Numbered from the stretch's first letter, positions 7,949-15,616 are shown. The stretch is DNA of 18,783 nt from Chitinophagaceae bacterium (GCA_947447815.1 CANFLJ010000004.1:1-18783); one strand, 5' to 3'. Notes: generated from the letters alone by a model not told the origin. Numbers and translations: made by a program.

Positions 7949-8185
7949 TTACTTCGCGTTTTCTTCTAAGTAAGTAACAGCCTGACCAACTGTTGTAATT
8001 GTTTCTGCTTGTTCGTCTGGAATAGAGATATTAAATTCTTTCTCAAACTCCATAATAAGCTCAACAGTATCCAAAGAGTCGGCTCCTAAGTCATTCGTAA
8101 AGGAAGCTTCTGTAGTAACTTCTGCTTCGTCAACTCCTAACTTGTCTACAATAATTTTTTTCACTCTAGTAGCGATGTCTGACAT
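7949..8185 (-). CDS. acpP: Acyl carrier protein
   Basis: ACP carries the growing acyl chain on a 4'-phosphopantetheine arm during fatty acid synthesis. The 78-residue acidic, helical protein has the modification motif GADSLDTVELIMEFEKEF, with Ser37 of DSL as the attachment site. Length and overall pattern are canonical. It heads the minus-strand cluster with fabF, rnc and fabI. A strong candidate promoter (TTG at 8236-8238, TACTTTTG at 8210-8217) gives a short leader of about 20 bases. The hairpin after the stop could give acpP a more stable short transcript than the longer fabF-rnc message, which would fit the large ACP pool needed by cells (inference). Confidence 0.98.
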   Translation of the reverse strand: MSDIATRVKKIIVDKLGVDEAEVTTEASFTNDLGADSLDTVELIMEFEKEFNISIPDEQAETITTVGQAVTYLEENAK

Positions 8186-8209
8186 TGTAATAATTTTTTA
8201 TTTCGAGAG

Positions 8210-8238
8210 CAAAAGTATAGTTTTTGGCAAATTTGCAA
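8210..8238 (-). promoter_or_regulatory. Candidate acpP operon promoter (Bacteroidota type)
   Basis: On the minus strand a TTG (-33 element, 8236-8238) is followed after 18 bases by TACTTTTG (-7 element, 8210-8217), a full match to TAnnTTTG with acceptable spacing. The predicted transcript would start near 8206, about 20 bases before the acpP ATG. This is the best promoter match in the window. Confidence 0.65.
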
Positions 8239-8274
8239 TCACGAATAAAATTTTTTTGTTCTAAATATTTAACT

Positions 8275-8730
8275 ATGAGTACAAATTTTAGCATTAAAGC
8301 AATCCATTTTGGCAGCAAAGAATACCTTGAAATGGTTGATTTACGTAGAAAAATCCTGCGGATTCCTTTAGGATTAGATTTTTCTGAAGAAGACTTAAAT
8401 AAAGATATCAACAGTGGATTATTAGCCAGTTATAATAGTAAAAATGAGATTTTAGGATGCTGTGTTATTGATTTTAACCCCCTTGAATCCACTATTAAAG
8501 TGCGACAAATGGCAGTAGACACCCCCTTCCAAAATGCAGGAATAGGTAAACAGTTAATGCTGGAAGTAGAAGAATGGGCAAAACGTGAAAAAATTAACAG
8601 AATTCATTTACATGCTCGTAAAATAGCTGTTACATTTTATCAGAAACAAGGGTATAAAGTATGTAGTAACGAGTTTACGGAAGTAAGTATTCCACATTTT
8701 GAAATGGAAAAAAGAATAAAATCGGACTAA
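8275..8730 (+). CDS. GNAT-family N-acetyltransferase
   Basis: This 151-residue protein belongs to the GNAT acetyl-CoA-dependent acyltransferases. The core is motif A, IKVRQMAVDTPFQNAGIGKQLM (residues 74-95), with the pyrophosphate-binding loop Q86-N-A-G-I-G91. It is followed by a helix (EVEEWAKRE) and the motif B part HLHARKIAVTFYQKQGYKV with the conserved tyrosine of the QKQGY turn. The substrate is unknown. ATG 8275-8277 is preferred over an upstream TTG at 8224, which would put the N-terminus inside the acpP promoter region. It is divergent from acpP and lies 61 bases upstream of the PurF-like gene on the same strand, so the two may be co-transcribed. Confidence 0.88.
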   Translation: MSTNFSIKAIHFGSKEYLEMVDLRRKILRIPLGLDFSEEDLNKDINSGLLASYNSKNEILGCCVIDFNPLESTIKVRQMAVDTPFQNAGIGKQLMLEVEEWAKREKINRIHLHARKIAVTFYQKQGYKVCSNEFTEVSIPHFEMEKRIKSD

Positions 8731-8791
8731 TAAAAATAGAACCAAATAATAAATTTACTTTAGCGGCCTCTTACTACTTTTTACTACTACC

Positions 8792-10639
8792 ATGAGCGAC
8801 GCAATTAAACACGAATGTGGACTGGCATTCATCAGACTACGGAAACCATTATCGTTCTATCAGGAAAAATATGGATCCGTATTGTATGGTATAAATAAAT
8901 TGTACCTGCTGATGGAAAAACAGCATAACCGTGGACAGGATGGTGCAGGAATAGCTACCGTAAAATTAAATGTAGAAGCAGGTTCTCCTTTTCTTCACAG
9001 AACTAGAAGCAATGCTCAACAGCCCATTGCAGATATCTTTTTTAAACTTGGACAAGAAGTAAATGAGTTGGAAAAGTATTTGCCTGATGCTAAAAAATAT
9101 CCCGACTTAATGAAAGGGCATCTTCCTTTTTTAGGCGAATTATTATTAGGTCATCTCCGCTATGGCACTCAGGGTAAAAACAAAGTAGAGTTCTGCCATC
9201 CTTTTATTAAAAGAGATATTAGCCTTAGTAAAAATCTAGCACTTGCAGGTAACTTTAATCTGGTAAACACAGATGAGATTTACGATTTACTAAATATCAA
9301 TCCAGGTGAATTTCAAAAGCAAAGCGATTTAGCAGCAATGATGGAGGTAATTCATCATTTTCTTTCCAAAGAAGCAGAAGTAAACAACGATTCTCCTGAT
9401 ATAAAAAATGCTTTAACTAAATCCTTACAACTATTTGATGGTGGTTATACAGTAGGCGGTTTGTTGGGCAATGGTCATTCTTTTGTATTAAGAGATGCCC
9501 ATGGTATCAGGCCCGCTTATTATTATGCAGATGATGAAGTAATAGTGGCAGCAAGCGAAAGAGCCGCTATTAGAACAGCTTTTAATGTTGGCGAAAATGA
9601 AGTACAGGAGTTAATGCCAGCACATGCATTAATAGTAGATAATAAGGGAGATTATTCTATAGATCAAGTAGCTGAGCCTAAAGAAAGAAGAGCTTGCAGT
9701 TTCGAGCGTATTTATTTCTCGCGTGGTAGTGATGAAAAAATATATCGCGAAAGAATTGCATTGGGGCATCACCTTAGCAAAAGGGTACTGGAGTATATAC
9801 ATTATGATTTAAGAAGGACTATATTTTCCTACATCCCTAATACTGCAGAAGTTGCTTTTTATGGATTAGTAAAGGGAATGGAAGATTATCTGAATCAGAT
9901 AAAAGTAGAAAGAATATTAAGCTGGGGTAATGACATCAATCCCGAGAAGCTTAACGAAATGATTACCCGTAAAATCCGTCAGGAAAAAATTGCCATTAAG
10001 GATGTTAAACTAAGAACATTTATTACGGAAGATGTAAACCGTAATGAAATGGTACAGCACGTTTACGATATTACCTATGGTACTGTAAGGAGAAATGAAG
10101 ATACTCTGGTGGTAATAGATGATAGTATTGTTAGAGGTACTACTTTAAAAGAAAGTATTGTAAGAATGCTTGCTCGACTACAACCTAAAGAAATTGTAGT
10201 AGTATCCTCCGCACCTCAAATTAGATACCCTGATTGCTACGGAATAGACATGAGCAAAATGGGCGACTTTATTGCATTTCGAGCTGCCATAGAATTACTA
10301 AAAGAAAAAGGAATGGAGCATATATTGTTCGATTTGCAAAAACAATGTATTGAGATGCAAAGAAACAATACACTTCATACGGAAAACGTAGTACGTAAAA
10401 TATATAAAACGTTTACCACAGAAGAAATTTCTGATAAAATTGCACAGTTGATTACACCTAAGGAAATTACTATTCCAGTAAAAGTAATTTATCAGAATAT
10501 CGAAGACCTTCATAAGTCTTGTCCTACTAATACCGGTGACTGGTATTTTACTGGAAACTATCCTACTCCTGGGGGTAATAAGGTATGCAATAAAGCCTTC
10601 CTGAACTATATGGAGGGCAAAAATATCAGAGGCTACTAA
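8792..10639 (+). CDS. PurF-family amidophosphoribosyltransferase, long Bacteroidota form
   Basis: PurF makes 5-phosphoribosylamine from PRPP and glutamine, the first step of purine synthesis. The N-terminal class II glutaminase domain has its likely nucleophile at Cys9 (HECGLAF), so an eight-residue propeptide would have to be removed, as in Bacillus-type PurF. RGQDGAG (47-53), HLRYGTQG (121-128), DGGY (216-219) and RDAHGIRP (234-241) follow. The phosphoribosyltransferase domain carries the PRPP motif LVVIDDSIVRGTT (439-451). At 615 residues it is about 110 longer than E. coli PurF, with an insert near 57-110 and an unusual tail (558-615: SCPTNTGDWYF, YPTPGGNKVCN). The oxyanion-loop Asn of E. 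coli (HNGN) is Ala152 here (LAGN). It may be a paralogue beside a standard PurF, so I give no symbol. Confidence 0.85.
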   Translation: MSDAIKHECGLAFIRLRKPLSFYQEKYGSVLYGINKLYLLMEKQHNRGQDGAGIATVKLNVEAGSPFLHRTRSNAQQPIADIFFKLGQEVNELEKYLPDAKKYPDLMKGHLPFLGELLLGHLRYGTQGKNKVEFCHPFIKRDISLSKNLALAGNFNLVNTDEIYDLLNINPGEFQKQSDLAAMMEVIHHFLSKEAEVNNDSPDIKNALTKSLQLFDGGYTVGGLLGNGHSFVLRDAHGIRPAYYYADDEVIVAASERAAIRTAFNVGENEVQELMPAHALIVDNKGDYSIDQVAEPKERRACSFERIYFSRGSDEKIYRERIALGHHLSKRVLEYIHYDLRRTIFSYIPNTAEVAFYGLVKGMEDYLNQIKVERILSWGNDINPEKLNEMITRKIRQEKIAIKDVKLRTFITEDVNRNEMVQHVYDITYGTVRRNEDTLVVIDDSIVRGTTLKESIVRMLARLQPKEIVVVSSAPQIRYPDCYGIDMSKMGDFIAFRAAIELLKEKGMEHILFDLQKQCIEMQRNNTLHTENVVRKIYKTFTTEEISDKIAQLITPKEITIPVKVIYQNIEDLHKSCPTNTGDWYFTGNYPTPGGNKVCNKAFLNYMEGKNIRGY

Positions 10640-10681
10640 ACAAAGTATAACAACTATAACATAATCTTCTTCCAATAAAGA

Positions 10682-11917
10682 ATGGATAGTATCAACATTA
10701 AAACGAAGGTCTGCATTATCGGTGCTGGTCCTGCAGGAACGTCTACTTCAATTTTTCTTTCCCGAATGGGAATAGAACATGTAATGATTGATGCTGCAGA
10801 ATTTCCAAGAGATAAGGTTTGTGGTGATGGACTGGACATTAAGACCGTGAGAATGCTCAATCATATTGATCCGGCAATTATCCCGGACGAGTTGATGACT
10901 AATCCCGAATTTACTGCTTCCTGGGGCTTTAGATTGTTGACAGACAACAACAAAATGATGGACTTTGGACGATATCCTACTGATAAAGAATTACAACAAA
11001 AACCACCTCTATTTATAGCAAAGAGAATGATGTTTGATGAGTTTCTTCATGGTAAATTGAACTTAAATATGGTTCAGTTTTATCAGGGCACAAAAGCACT
11101 CGAAATTATCAGAACAGGCAACTCATGGAAAGTGCTTGCAAAAAGAAATGATGGCACCGAAATGACCATTGATACCAGTATGTTGGTGGGTGCCGATGGA
11201 GATCATTCTATGGTATTGAAATCGGTAGGAGAAAGAAAGGTAAACAGGCTGCACTATGCAGGCGCTCTAAGACAGTACTGGAAAGGGATTGACAACTTAC
11301 ATCCTAATAATCTGATTGAAATATATTTCCCTAAGAAATATCCGATGTCTTACTTCTGGATATTTCCTCAAAACAATGGAGAAGCCAATGTAGGATATGG
11401 CATGACCAGCAAAGTAGCTGCAGATCACTCATTTAATATCAAAGACATTTTTAATTCTTTAATACAAACAGATCCTTGTCTGGCAGATCGCTTTAGCAAT
11501 GCTACTCCATTAGAAACGATAAAAGGATGGGGTATTCCGTTTGCTTCTTTAAACAGACATGCGTCAGGTGATGGATGGCTATTGGTTGGCGATGCTGCTT
11601 CGATGGTCATCCCTACAACAGGCGAAGGTATTGGCACAGGAATGATGACGGGTTATATTGCTGCACACTTTATAGAGAGAGCAGTAAAAGAAAACAGATA
11701 CGACAATGGTATGTTTACCAACTATACCCGTGAAATACAAAGAAGGGTTACTGATGATGTAAAGACTTATAAAAGATTGATGGCTATTTCGCCAAATGCA
11801 ATGAGTTTCATGATGAACAATGTTGTAAACAATAAACTGTTCAGAATGTACTTTGAAAGTAGCCTTAAGAAGTGGGTAAATACAGCCTATCATAAAAAAG
11901 TGGAGGTTAGTTTATAA
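10682..11917 (+). CDS. FAD-dependent oxidoreductase, geranylgeranyl-reductase family
   Basis: This 411-residue flavoprotein has an N-terminal Rossmann FAD motif, VCIIGAGPAGTSTSIFL (10-26). A family block, FPRDKVCGDGL, is at 41-51; the CGDG element is typical of geranylgeranyl reductases. GADGDHS is at 170-176. The second FAD-binding motif, GWLLVGDAASMVIPTTGEGIG, is at 298-318. Related enzymes reduce isoprenoid chains or act on lipids and quinones; the substrate cannot be read from sequence. It starts 42 bases after the PurF-like gene, and its TAA overlaps the ATG of the PagL-like gene by one base. That tight coupling to a lipid A modifying outer membrane protein suggests a lipid or envelope role (inference). 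Confidence 0.88.
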   Translation: MDSINIKTKVCIIGAGPAGTSTSIFLSRMGIEHVMIDAAEFPRDKVCGDGLDIKTVRMLNHIDPAIIPDELMTNPEFTASWGFRLLTDNNKMMDFGRYPTDKELQQKPPLFIAKRMMFDEFLHGKLNLNMVQFYQGTKALEIIRTGNSWKVLAKRNDGTEMTIDTSMLVGADGDHSMVLKSVGERKVNRLHYAGALRQYWKGIDNLHPNNLIEIYFPKKYPMSYFWIFPQNNGEANVGYGMTSKVAADHSFNIKDIFNSLIQTDPCLADRFSNATPLETIKGWGIPFASLNRHASGDGWLLVGDAASMVIPTTGEGIGTGMMTGYIAAHFIERAVKENRYDNGMFTNYTREIQRRVTDDVKTYKRLMAISPNAMSFMMNNVVNNKLFRMYFESSLKKWVNTAYHKKVEVSL

Positions 11918-13026
11918 TGCTTAAATCACTGCTGACTTTCATAATATTCTTTACCAGTATTGCTGTTGTTTTTGCACAATATAAAACGGAAAAAGTATGG
12001 GGTGCAAAATTTCATTACGGTAGCATATTTGCACATTCCGATTTTGTACAAAATACAAAAGGGGCAAACCCACATGGATTCGAAATTGAGTTCGCCAGTC
12101 AAAGTACAGACAGTTCCCTAAAATCAAAATATGGCAGCTATCTAAGAACCGGCTGGAGCCTTTCTTACTTTGATTTTAATACCCCGATTTTAGGTAATAC
12201 AGTAAACCTTGGGTACTATATACAGCCCCAGTTTATTATCAATAATCATTGGCAATGGTATTATAAAGCAGGCATAGGACTTGGCTATTTATCTTCCCCT
12301 TTTGACTCTGTCAGTCATCCTGAAAACCAGACATACAGTTTGCATATCAATGCTTTTTTACAATTTTCTGCAGGCATAAATTATCATATCAACAAACAAT
12401 ATAGCATTACTGCCGCTGCAAACTTTCTGCACAATTCCAATGGCTGTATTAATAGCCCTAACAGAGGGGTAAATTATCCTGGAATATCAGTTGGTATTGA
12501 ATACCAGCCCAATGGTAATAACTGGAAAAACTATAATCCTGGAAGAAGTTCTGCAAGACACTGGTACAAGAATCCACTACATGGCGAGGTAGCCACATTT
12601 GTGGGAATAAAGCATATTCAGAATACCTTTTATGGAGAAAAGAATACTATTAATTACGGTGTGAAAGCCAAGGTATTTAAAGAATATAATAGCTTTAATA
12701 CCTTTAGTGTTGGTGCAGCAGTTTGCTACGACAATGAGCTAAAGGCAATGAATACCTATAACAATTATAGCTATTCAAATTATTTGGTCGCTGTAATGAT
12801 AGGACATGAATTTGTATTTCCTCACTGGATATTCTCTCAGGAAATAGGCTATTATATATATAAAGATGTAAACGATGTAGAACAGAGATTTGCGCATGTA
12901 TATCCTTTCCTTCACCATTGGCAGTTCTCTTACAAAATAGATAATCACTGGCTGATTGGCACTGGTTTAAAAGCGCATTTACAATTTGCAGATTTCGTCG
13001 ATTTGCATATGGGATATAGATGGTAA
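11917..13026 (+). CDS. PagL-like acyloxyacyl hydrolase, outer membrane lipid A deacylase family
   Basis: The 369-residue precursor has a signal peptide, MLKSLLTFIIFFTSIAVVFA, cut before Gln21. The rest is rich in alternating aromatic strands, as in outer membrane beta-barrels, and ends in a C-terminal aromatic residue (MGYRW). The motif FLHNSNGCINSPNRGVNYPGISVGI (residues 171-195) matches the PagL active-site region, with His172 and Ser174 in H-x-S-N. PagL enzymes remove an ester-linked acyl chain from lipid A (known). The position of the third catalytic residue, Glu 14 residues after the His in Pseudomonas PagL, falls on Asn186 here. It is longer than PagL (about 170) because of an added C-terminal half. 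Start overlaps the previous stop (TAATG). Confidence 0.82.
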   Translation: MLKSLLTFIIFFTSIAVVFAQYKTEKVWGAKFHYGSIFAHSDFVQNTKGANPHGFEIEFASQSTDSSLKSKYGSYLRTGWSLSYFDFNTPILGNTVNLGYYIQPQFIINNHWQWYYKAGIGLGYLSSPFDSVSHPENQTYSLHINAFLQFSAGINYHINKQYSITAAANFLHNSNGCINSPNRGVNYPGISVGIEYQPNGNNWKNYNPGRSSARHWYKNPLHGEVATFVGIKHIQNTFYGEKNTINYGVKAKVFKEYNSFNTFSVGAAVCYDNELKAMNTYNNYSYSNYLVAVMIGHEFVFPHWIFSQEIGYYIYKDVNDVEQRFAHVYPFLHHWQFSYKIDNHWLIGTGLKAHLQFADFVDLHMGYRW

Positions 13027-13070
13027 TGTAGATACTTAATTATTTTTATAGAAAAAGAATTTTCGCCAAC

Positions 13071-13078
13071 TAAATTTG
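13071..13078 (+). promoter_or_regulatory. -7 box abutting the phosphatase start codon
   Basis: TAAATTTG is a perfect TAnnTTTG box only four bases before the ATG at 13083. If used, transcription would start on or next to the ATG, giving a leaderless mRNA. No TTG is seen at the usual -33 distance, so support is partial. Confidence 0.4.
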
Positions 13079-13082
13079 CAGC

Positions 13083-13547
13083 ATGAAAGTATTGATGGTT
13101 TGTCTTGGCAATATTTGCAGAAGTCCTTTAGCGGAAGGTATTTTGCAACAGAAAGCCAATAATGCTGGCCTCCAGTGGACAGTAGAAAGTGCGGGTACAG
13201 CGGGATATCATATTGGCGAAGCGCCGCATCACCTATCGCAGAAAGTTGCTAAAATGAATGGCATAGATATATCAAAACAAAAAGGAAGAAAATTTTCTAA
13301 AGAGGACATTCTTCATTATGATAAAATCTTTGTAATGGATAACAGTAATTATAATGATGTAAAGCATATTTGTGGAAATAACTGGAAGGCAGATAAAGTG
13401 GATTTATTATTGAATGAATTATATCCAGGAGAAGACAAAGATGTTCCTGATCCTTGGTATGGTGGTGAAGATGGATTTCATGTAGTTTTTGAAATGATAG
13501 ACAGAGCATGCGAAAATATAGTTCATCGTGAGTATCGTGAGTCGTGA
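13083..13547 (+). CDS. Low-molecular-weight protein-tyrosine phosphatase
   Basis: This 154-residue cytoplasmic phosphatase has the P-loop VCLGNICRSPLAE, giving the C-x5-R-S signature with Cys7 as nucleophile and Arg13. The general acid is Asp123 in VPDPWYGG. Such enzymes dephosphorylate tyrosine on proteins, often tyrosine kinases of polysaccharide export, or act on small phosphates (known family). Length is normal. The last eight or so codons (HREYRES and stop) are written by CGTGAGT-type heptamer repeat DNA, and the TGA lies inside the left arm of the inverted repeat that flanks the next gene. The native C-terminus seems to have been replaced by repeat-encoded residues. A -7 box directly before the ATG hints at a leaderless transcript. 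Confidence 0.93.
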   Translation: MKVLMVCLGNICRSPLAEGILQQKANNAGLQWTVESAGTAGYHIGEAPHHLSQKVAKMNGIDISKQKGRKFSKEDILHYDKIFVMDNSNYNDVKHICGNNWKADKVDLLLNELYPGEDKDVPDPWYGGEDGFHVVFEMIDRACENIVHREYRES

Positions 13548-13563
13548 GAAAATACATCGTGAG
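13534..13563. repeat. Left arm of the inverted repeat flanking the S23-type gene
   Basis: Thirty bases built of TCGTGAG heptamers around AAAATACA pair with 14071-14098. The pairing is 15 bp, a two-A bulge, then 13 bp, all perfect. More heptamer sequence (CATCGTGAGT) precedes it from 13524. The stop codon of the phosphatase gene (13545-13547) is within the arm. Confidence 0.93.
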
Positions 13564-13622
13564 TAATACAACCATAATAAACTTTATATAAAACGAGGCC
13601 GTATTTATTGATGTATATTCGC

Positions 13623-13637
13623 AAGTATTGAATACTT
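13623..13637. promoter_or_regulatory. Perfect 7-bp dyad AAGTATT-G-AATACTT upstream of the S23-type gene
   Basis: A 15-base dyad lies 55 bases before the S23-type start codon, between the left arm and the gene. The tight one-base centre suits a dimeric protein site on DNA better than an RNA hairpin. It may be an operator or part of the element; the region is AT-rich, so chance is possible. Otherwise 13564-13692 shows no gene. Confidence 0.35.
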
Positions 13638-13692
13638 AGGTTGCTGTGAAGTAAGCTATTATTTATAGTAATAACGCACGAAATGTATAACT

Positions 13693-14046
13693 ATGTTCCT
13701 TAAGCTTGCTCATACCAAATTAGATATATTCTTTGTAACCAAACAATTAGTGATATCTTGTTATAATAAATCAAAACTGCTTCCAATAGATGAAAAGTTC
13801 AACATGATTCAACAGTTAAGAAGAGCTGCTTTATCAGTTCATCTTAATATTGCAGAAGGTTGTTCCAGAAAATCGGAAATAGAAAGAAGACGGTTTTTTG
13901 AAATATCAAGAGGCTCACTAATAGAAGTAGATACTATTTTTGACATATCAATTGAATTAAATTATTACAAAAAAGAAGAGTTAGAAGAAACGGGAATTTT
14001 AATAGTCAGGGTTGTTCAAATGTTGAATAAAATGATTAAATATTAG
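13693..14046 (+). CDS. Four-helix-bundle protein of the S23/23S rRNA intervening-sequence family
   Basis: This 117-residue, mostly helical, basic protein has the family core AALSVHLNIAEGCSRKSEIERRRFFEISRGSLIEVDT (about 46-82), with the EG-x-SRKS turn and RGSLIEVDT block. The family was first seen encoded inside intervening sequences of 23S rRNA in Leptospira and others. It also includes the Avd accessory protein of diversity-generating retroelements, and it forms barrel-like pentamers (known); the biochemical role is uncertain. No reverse transcriptase or template repeat is visible here. It is enclosed by 28-bp inverted repeats (13534-13563 and 14071-14098), an arrangement like that of rRNA intervening sequences but between two protein genes. 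Length and motif look intact. ATG 13693 is the only in-frame start that keeps the whole bundle. Confidence 0.9.
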   Translation: MFLKLAHTKLDIFFVTKQLVISCYNKSKLLPIDEKFNMIQQLRRAALSVHLNIAEGCSRKSEIERRRFFEISRGSLIEVDTIFDISIELNYYKKEELEETGILIVRVVQMLNKMIKY

Positions 14047-14070
14047 TTGTTCAATATTGTTCATTCACGA

Positions 14071-14098
14071 CTCACGATGTATTCTCACGACTCACGAT
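14071..14098. repeat. Right arm of the inverted repeat, ending just before hisS
   Basis: Two CTCACGA heptamers, a CTCACGATGTATT core and a preceding TTCACGA (14064-14070) make this arm. It pairs with 13534-13563. It ends six bases before the hisS ATG at 14105, so a stem formed in RNA would hide the hisS translation start region. Confidence 0.93.
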
Positions 14099-14104
14099 AA
14101 AATT

Positions 14105-15559
14105 ATGGCTAAAGTAAACGTAAGCATCCCTCAGGGTACAAGAGATTTTAATGCGGAAACAGTTCGTAAGCGTAATTATATATTTAATACTATTCGTAAA
14201 GTATTTGAGATTTACGGATTTCAACCATTGGAAACTCCTTCGATGGAGAATCTGGAAACCTTAATGGGCAAATACGGAGAAGAAGGGGATAAACTAATCT
14301 TTAAGATTTTAAACAATGGATTAGATAATCCCGACAAGCATCTTCAGGCTAAAGCTGAGTTTGAAAAAGTGCTGGAAGGAAAGAATAATAAGAGCATTAC
14401 CGAGCGTGCCCTGCGTTATGATCTTACAATCCCATTTGCCCGTTACGTAGCCATGAATCATGGTCAACTAACCTTCCCTTTCAAACGATATCAGATTCAG
14501 CCTGTATGGCGTGCAGATAGACCTCAGAAAGGCCGCTACAGAGAATTCTATCAGTGCGATGCAGATGTAGTTGGTAGCAATAGTTTACTGAATGAAGTAG
14601 AGTTGACCAACATCTATGCAACTGTTTTTAAAAAGCTGGGTATTGATGTTGAAATAAGAATCAATAGCAGAAAAATACTTGCTGCGTTGGCAGAAGTTTG
14701 TGGTGGTGCCGATAAGATGATTGACATTACAATTGCCATCGATAAATTAGACAAAATTGGTCTTGAAAAAGTGAAGGATGAACTAACAGCAAGGGGATTA
14801 AATGCTGAACAGATTCTTACTATCGAAAAGTATCTTTCTATTACCGGATCCAATGAAGATAAATTAACTGCAATAAGCAGTTTATTCAGTAATAGCGAAC
14901 TTGGCAATAAAGGTATTGATGAGATTAAACATGTCCTGGATAATGCTAAAAGCTTAACGCAGAACGCAGAACGTACAATACAGAATTCAAATTCAGATGA
15001 TCACGATGTATTGCTCACTACTGACGTCTCACGTATTCACGACTCACATCTTGTAATCGACTTTACTTTAGCTCGCGGTTTAAATTACTATACAGGCATC
15101 ATCTTCGAAATAAAAGCAATTGGTGTGCAGATGGGCAGCATAGGTGGTGGTGGCAGGTATGATGATCTTACCGGACTATTTGGTGTTCCTAATATACCTG
15201 GCGTTGGTATTAGTTTTGGAGTAGATAGAATCTATGATGTAATGGAAGAACTGAAACTGTTTCCCGAAGCGGTGCAATCGGGCACTAAAGTACTTTTCTT
15301 TAATCTTGGCAAAGCAGAAAGTAAGATTGCTTTTGACTTGATGCAACTACTCAGAGAAAAGGAAATTGCCTGTGAAATGTATCACGAAACAACTAAGTTT
15401 GACAAGCAGTTTAAGTATGCAGAAAAAAAGAATATTCCATACATCATCATTATCGGAAGTAAAGAACTGGAAGAAAATAATTGTGTAATAAAACACTTAA
15501 CTACCAGCACACAACAAACAATAGCGATGAATGAAATTACCAATTATATTTTTGAATAA
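14105..15559 (+). CDS. hisS: Histidyl-tRNA synthetase
   Basis: HisRS charges tRNA-His with histidine. The 484-residue class II synthetase begins PQGTRDFNAE (9-18). Motif 2 is WRADRPQKGRYREFYQCDAD (135-154). The histidine-specific loop is FTLARGLNYYTG (320-331) with Arg324. Motif 3 includes GGGGRYDDL and GVGISFGVDRI. The anticodon-binding domain occupies about 393-484. ATG 14105 is preferred to a TTG at 14057, whose frame would translate the repeat arm. Residues about 285-316 (TQNAERTIQNSNSDDHD and on to IHDSH) are encoded by heptamer-type repeat DNA at 14957-15052 and look like an extra loop between the insertion domain and the catalytic strand. The frame stays open, so the enzyme should be functional; it is presumably essential. 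Confidence 0.95.
   Translation: MAKVNVSIPQGTRDFNAETVRKRNYIFNTIRKVFEIYGFQPLETPSMENLETLMGKYGEEGDKLIFKILNNGLDNPDKHLQAKAEFEKVLEGKNNKSITERALRYDLTIPFARYVAMNHGQLTFPFKRYQIQPVWRADRPQKGRYREFYQCDADVVGSNSLLNEVELTNIYATVFKKLGIDVEIRINSRKILAALAEVCGGADKMIDITIAIDKLDKIGLEKVKDELTARGLNAEQILTIEKYLSITGSNEDKLTAISSLFSNSELGNKGIDEIKHVLDNAKSLTQNAERTIQNSNSDDHDVLLTTDVSRIHDSHLVIDFTLARGLNYYTGIIFEIKAIGVQMGSIGGGGRYDDLTGLFGVPNIPGVGISFGVDRIYDVMEELKLFPEAVQSGTKVLFFNLGKAESKIAFDLMQLLREKEIACEMYHETTKFDKQFKYAEKKNIPYIIIIGSKELEENNCVIKHLTTSTQQTIAMNEITNYIFE
14957..15052 (+). repeat. Repeat-derived, in-frame insertion inside hisS
   Basis: About 96 bases (32 codons) are made of two heptamer types. First come ACGCAGA units at 14957-14963 and 14964-14970, with decaying copies to about 14998. 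Then come CTCACGA-like units (CTCACTA at 15014, CTGACGT, CTCACGT) and ATTCACGACTCACA (15035-15048). The segment TCACGATGTATT(G)CTCAC at 15001-15018 matches the right intergenic arm (14072-14088) apart from one G. It keeps the hisS frame. Confidence 0.8.
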
Positions 15560-15616
15560 CTGATAGCTTATCAATCTAAAGCGGTTGGTAGTTTAACCAT
15601 CACAACAAGATAATTT

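Noticed and set aside
8224..8274. Longer GNAT frame from a TTG at 8224
   Set aside because: It overlaps the -33 element of the divergent acpP promoter, and the domain is complete from the ATG at 8275.
13693..14046. Diversity-generating retroelement (Avd-type accessory protein)
   Set aside because: No reverse transcriptase, template repeat or variable repeat is visible nearby; only the protein family is shared.
14057..14104. Longer hisS reading frame from a TTG at 14057
   Set aside because: It would translate the repeat arm; the peptide MAKVNVSIPQGTRDF from ATG 14105 is the normal HisRS N-terminus.
15561..15574. TGATAGCTTATCA dyad after hisS as a terminator
   Set aside because: The stem is short and AT-rich with no T tract; the lipoprotein gene follows closely.
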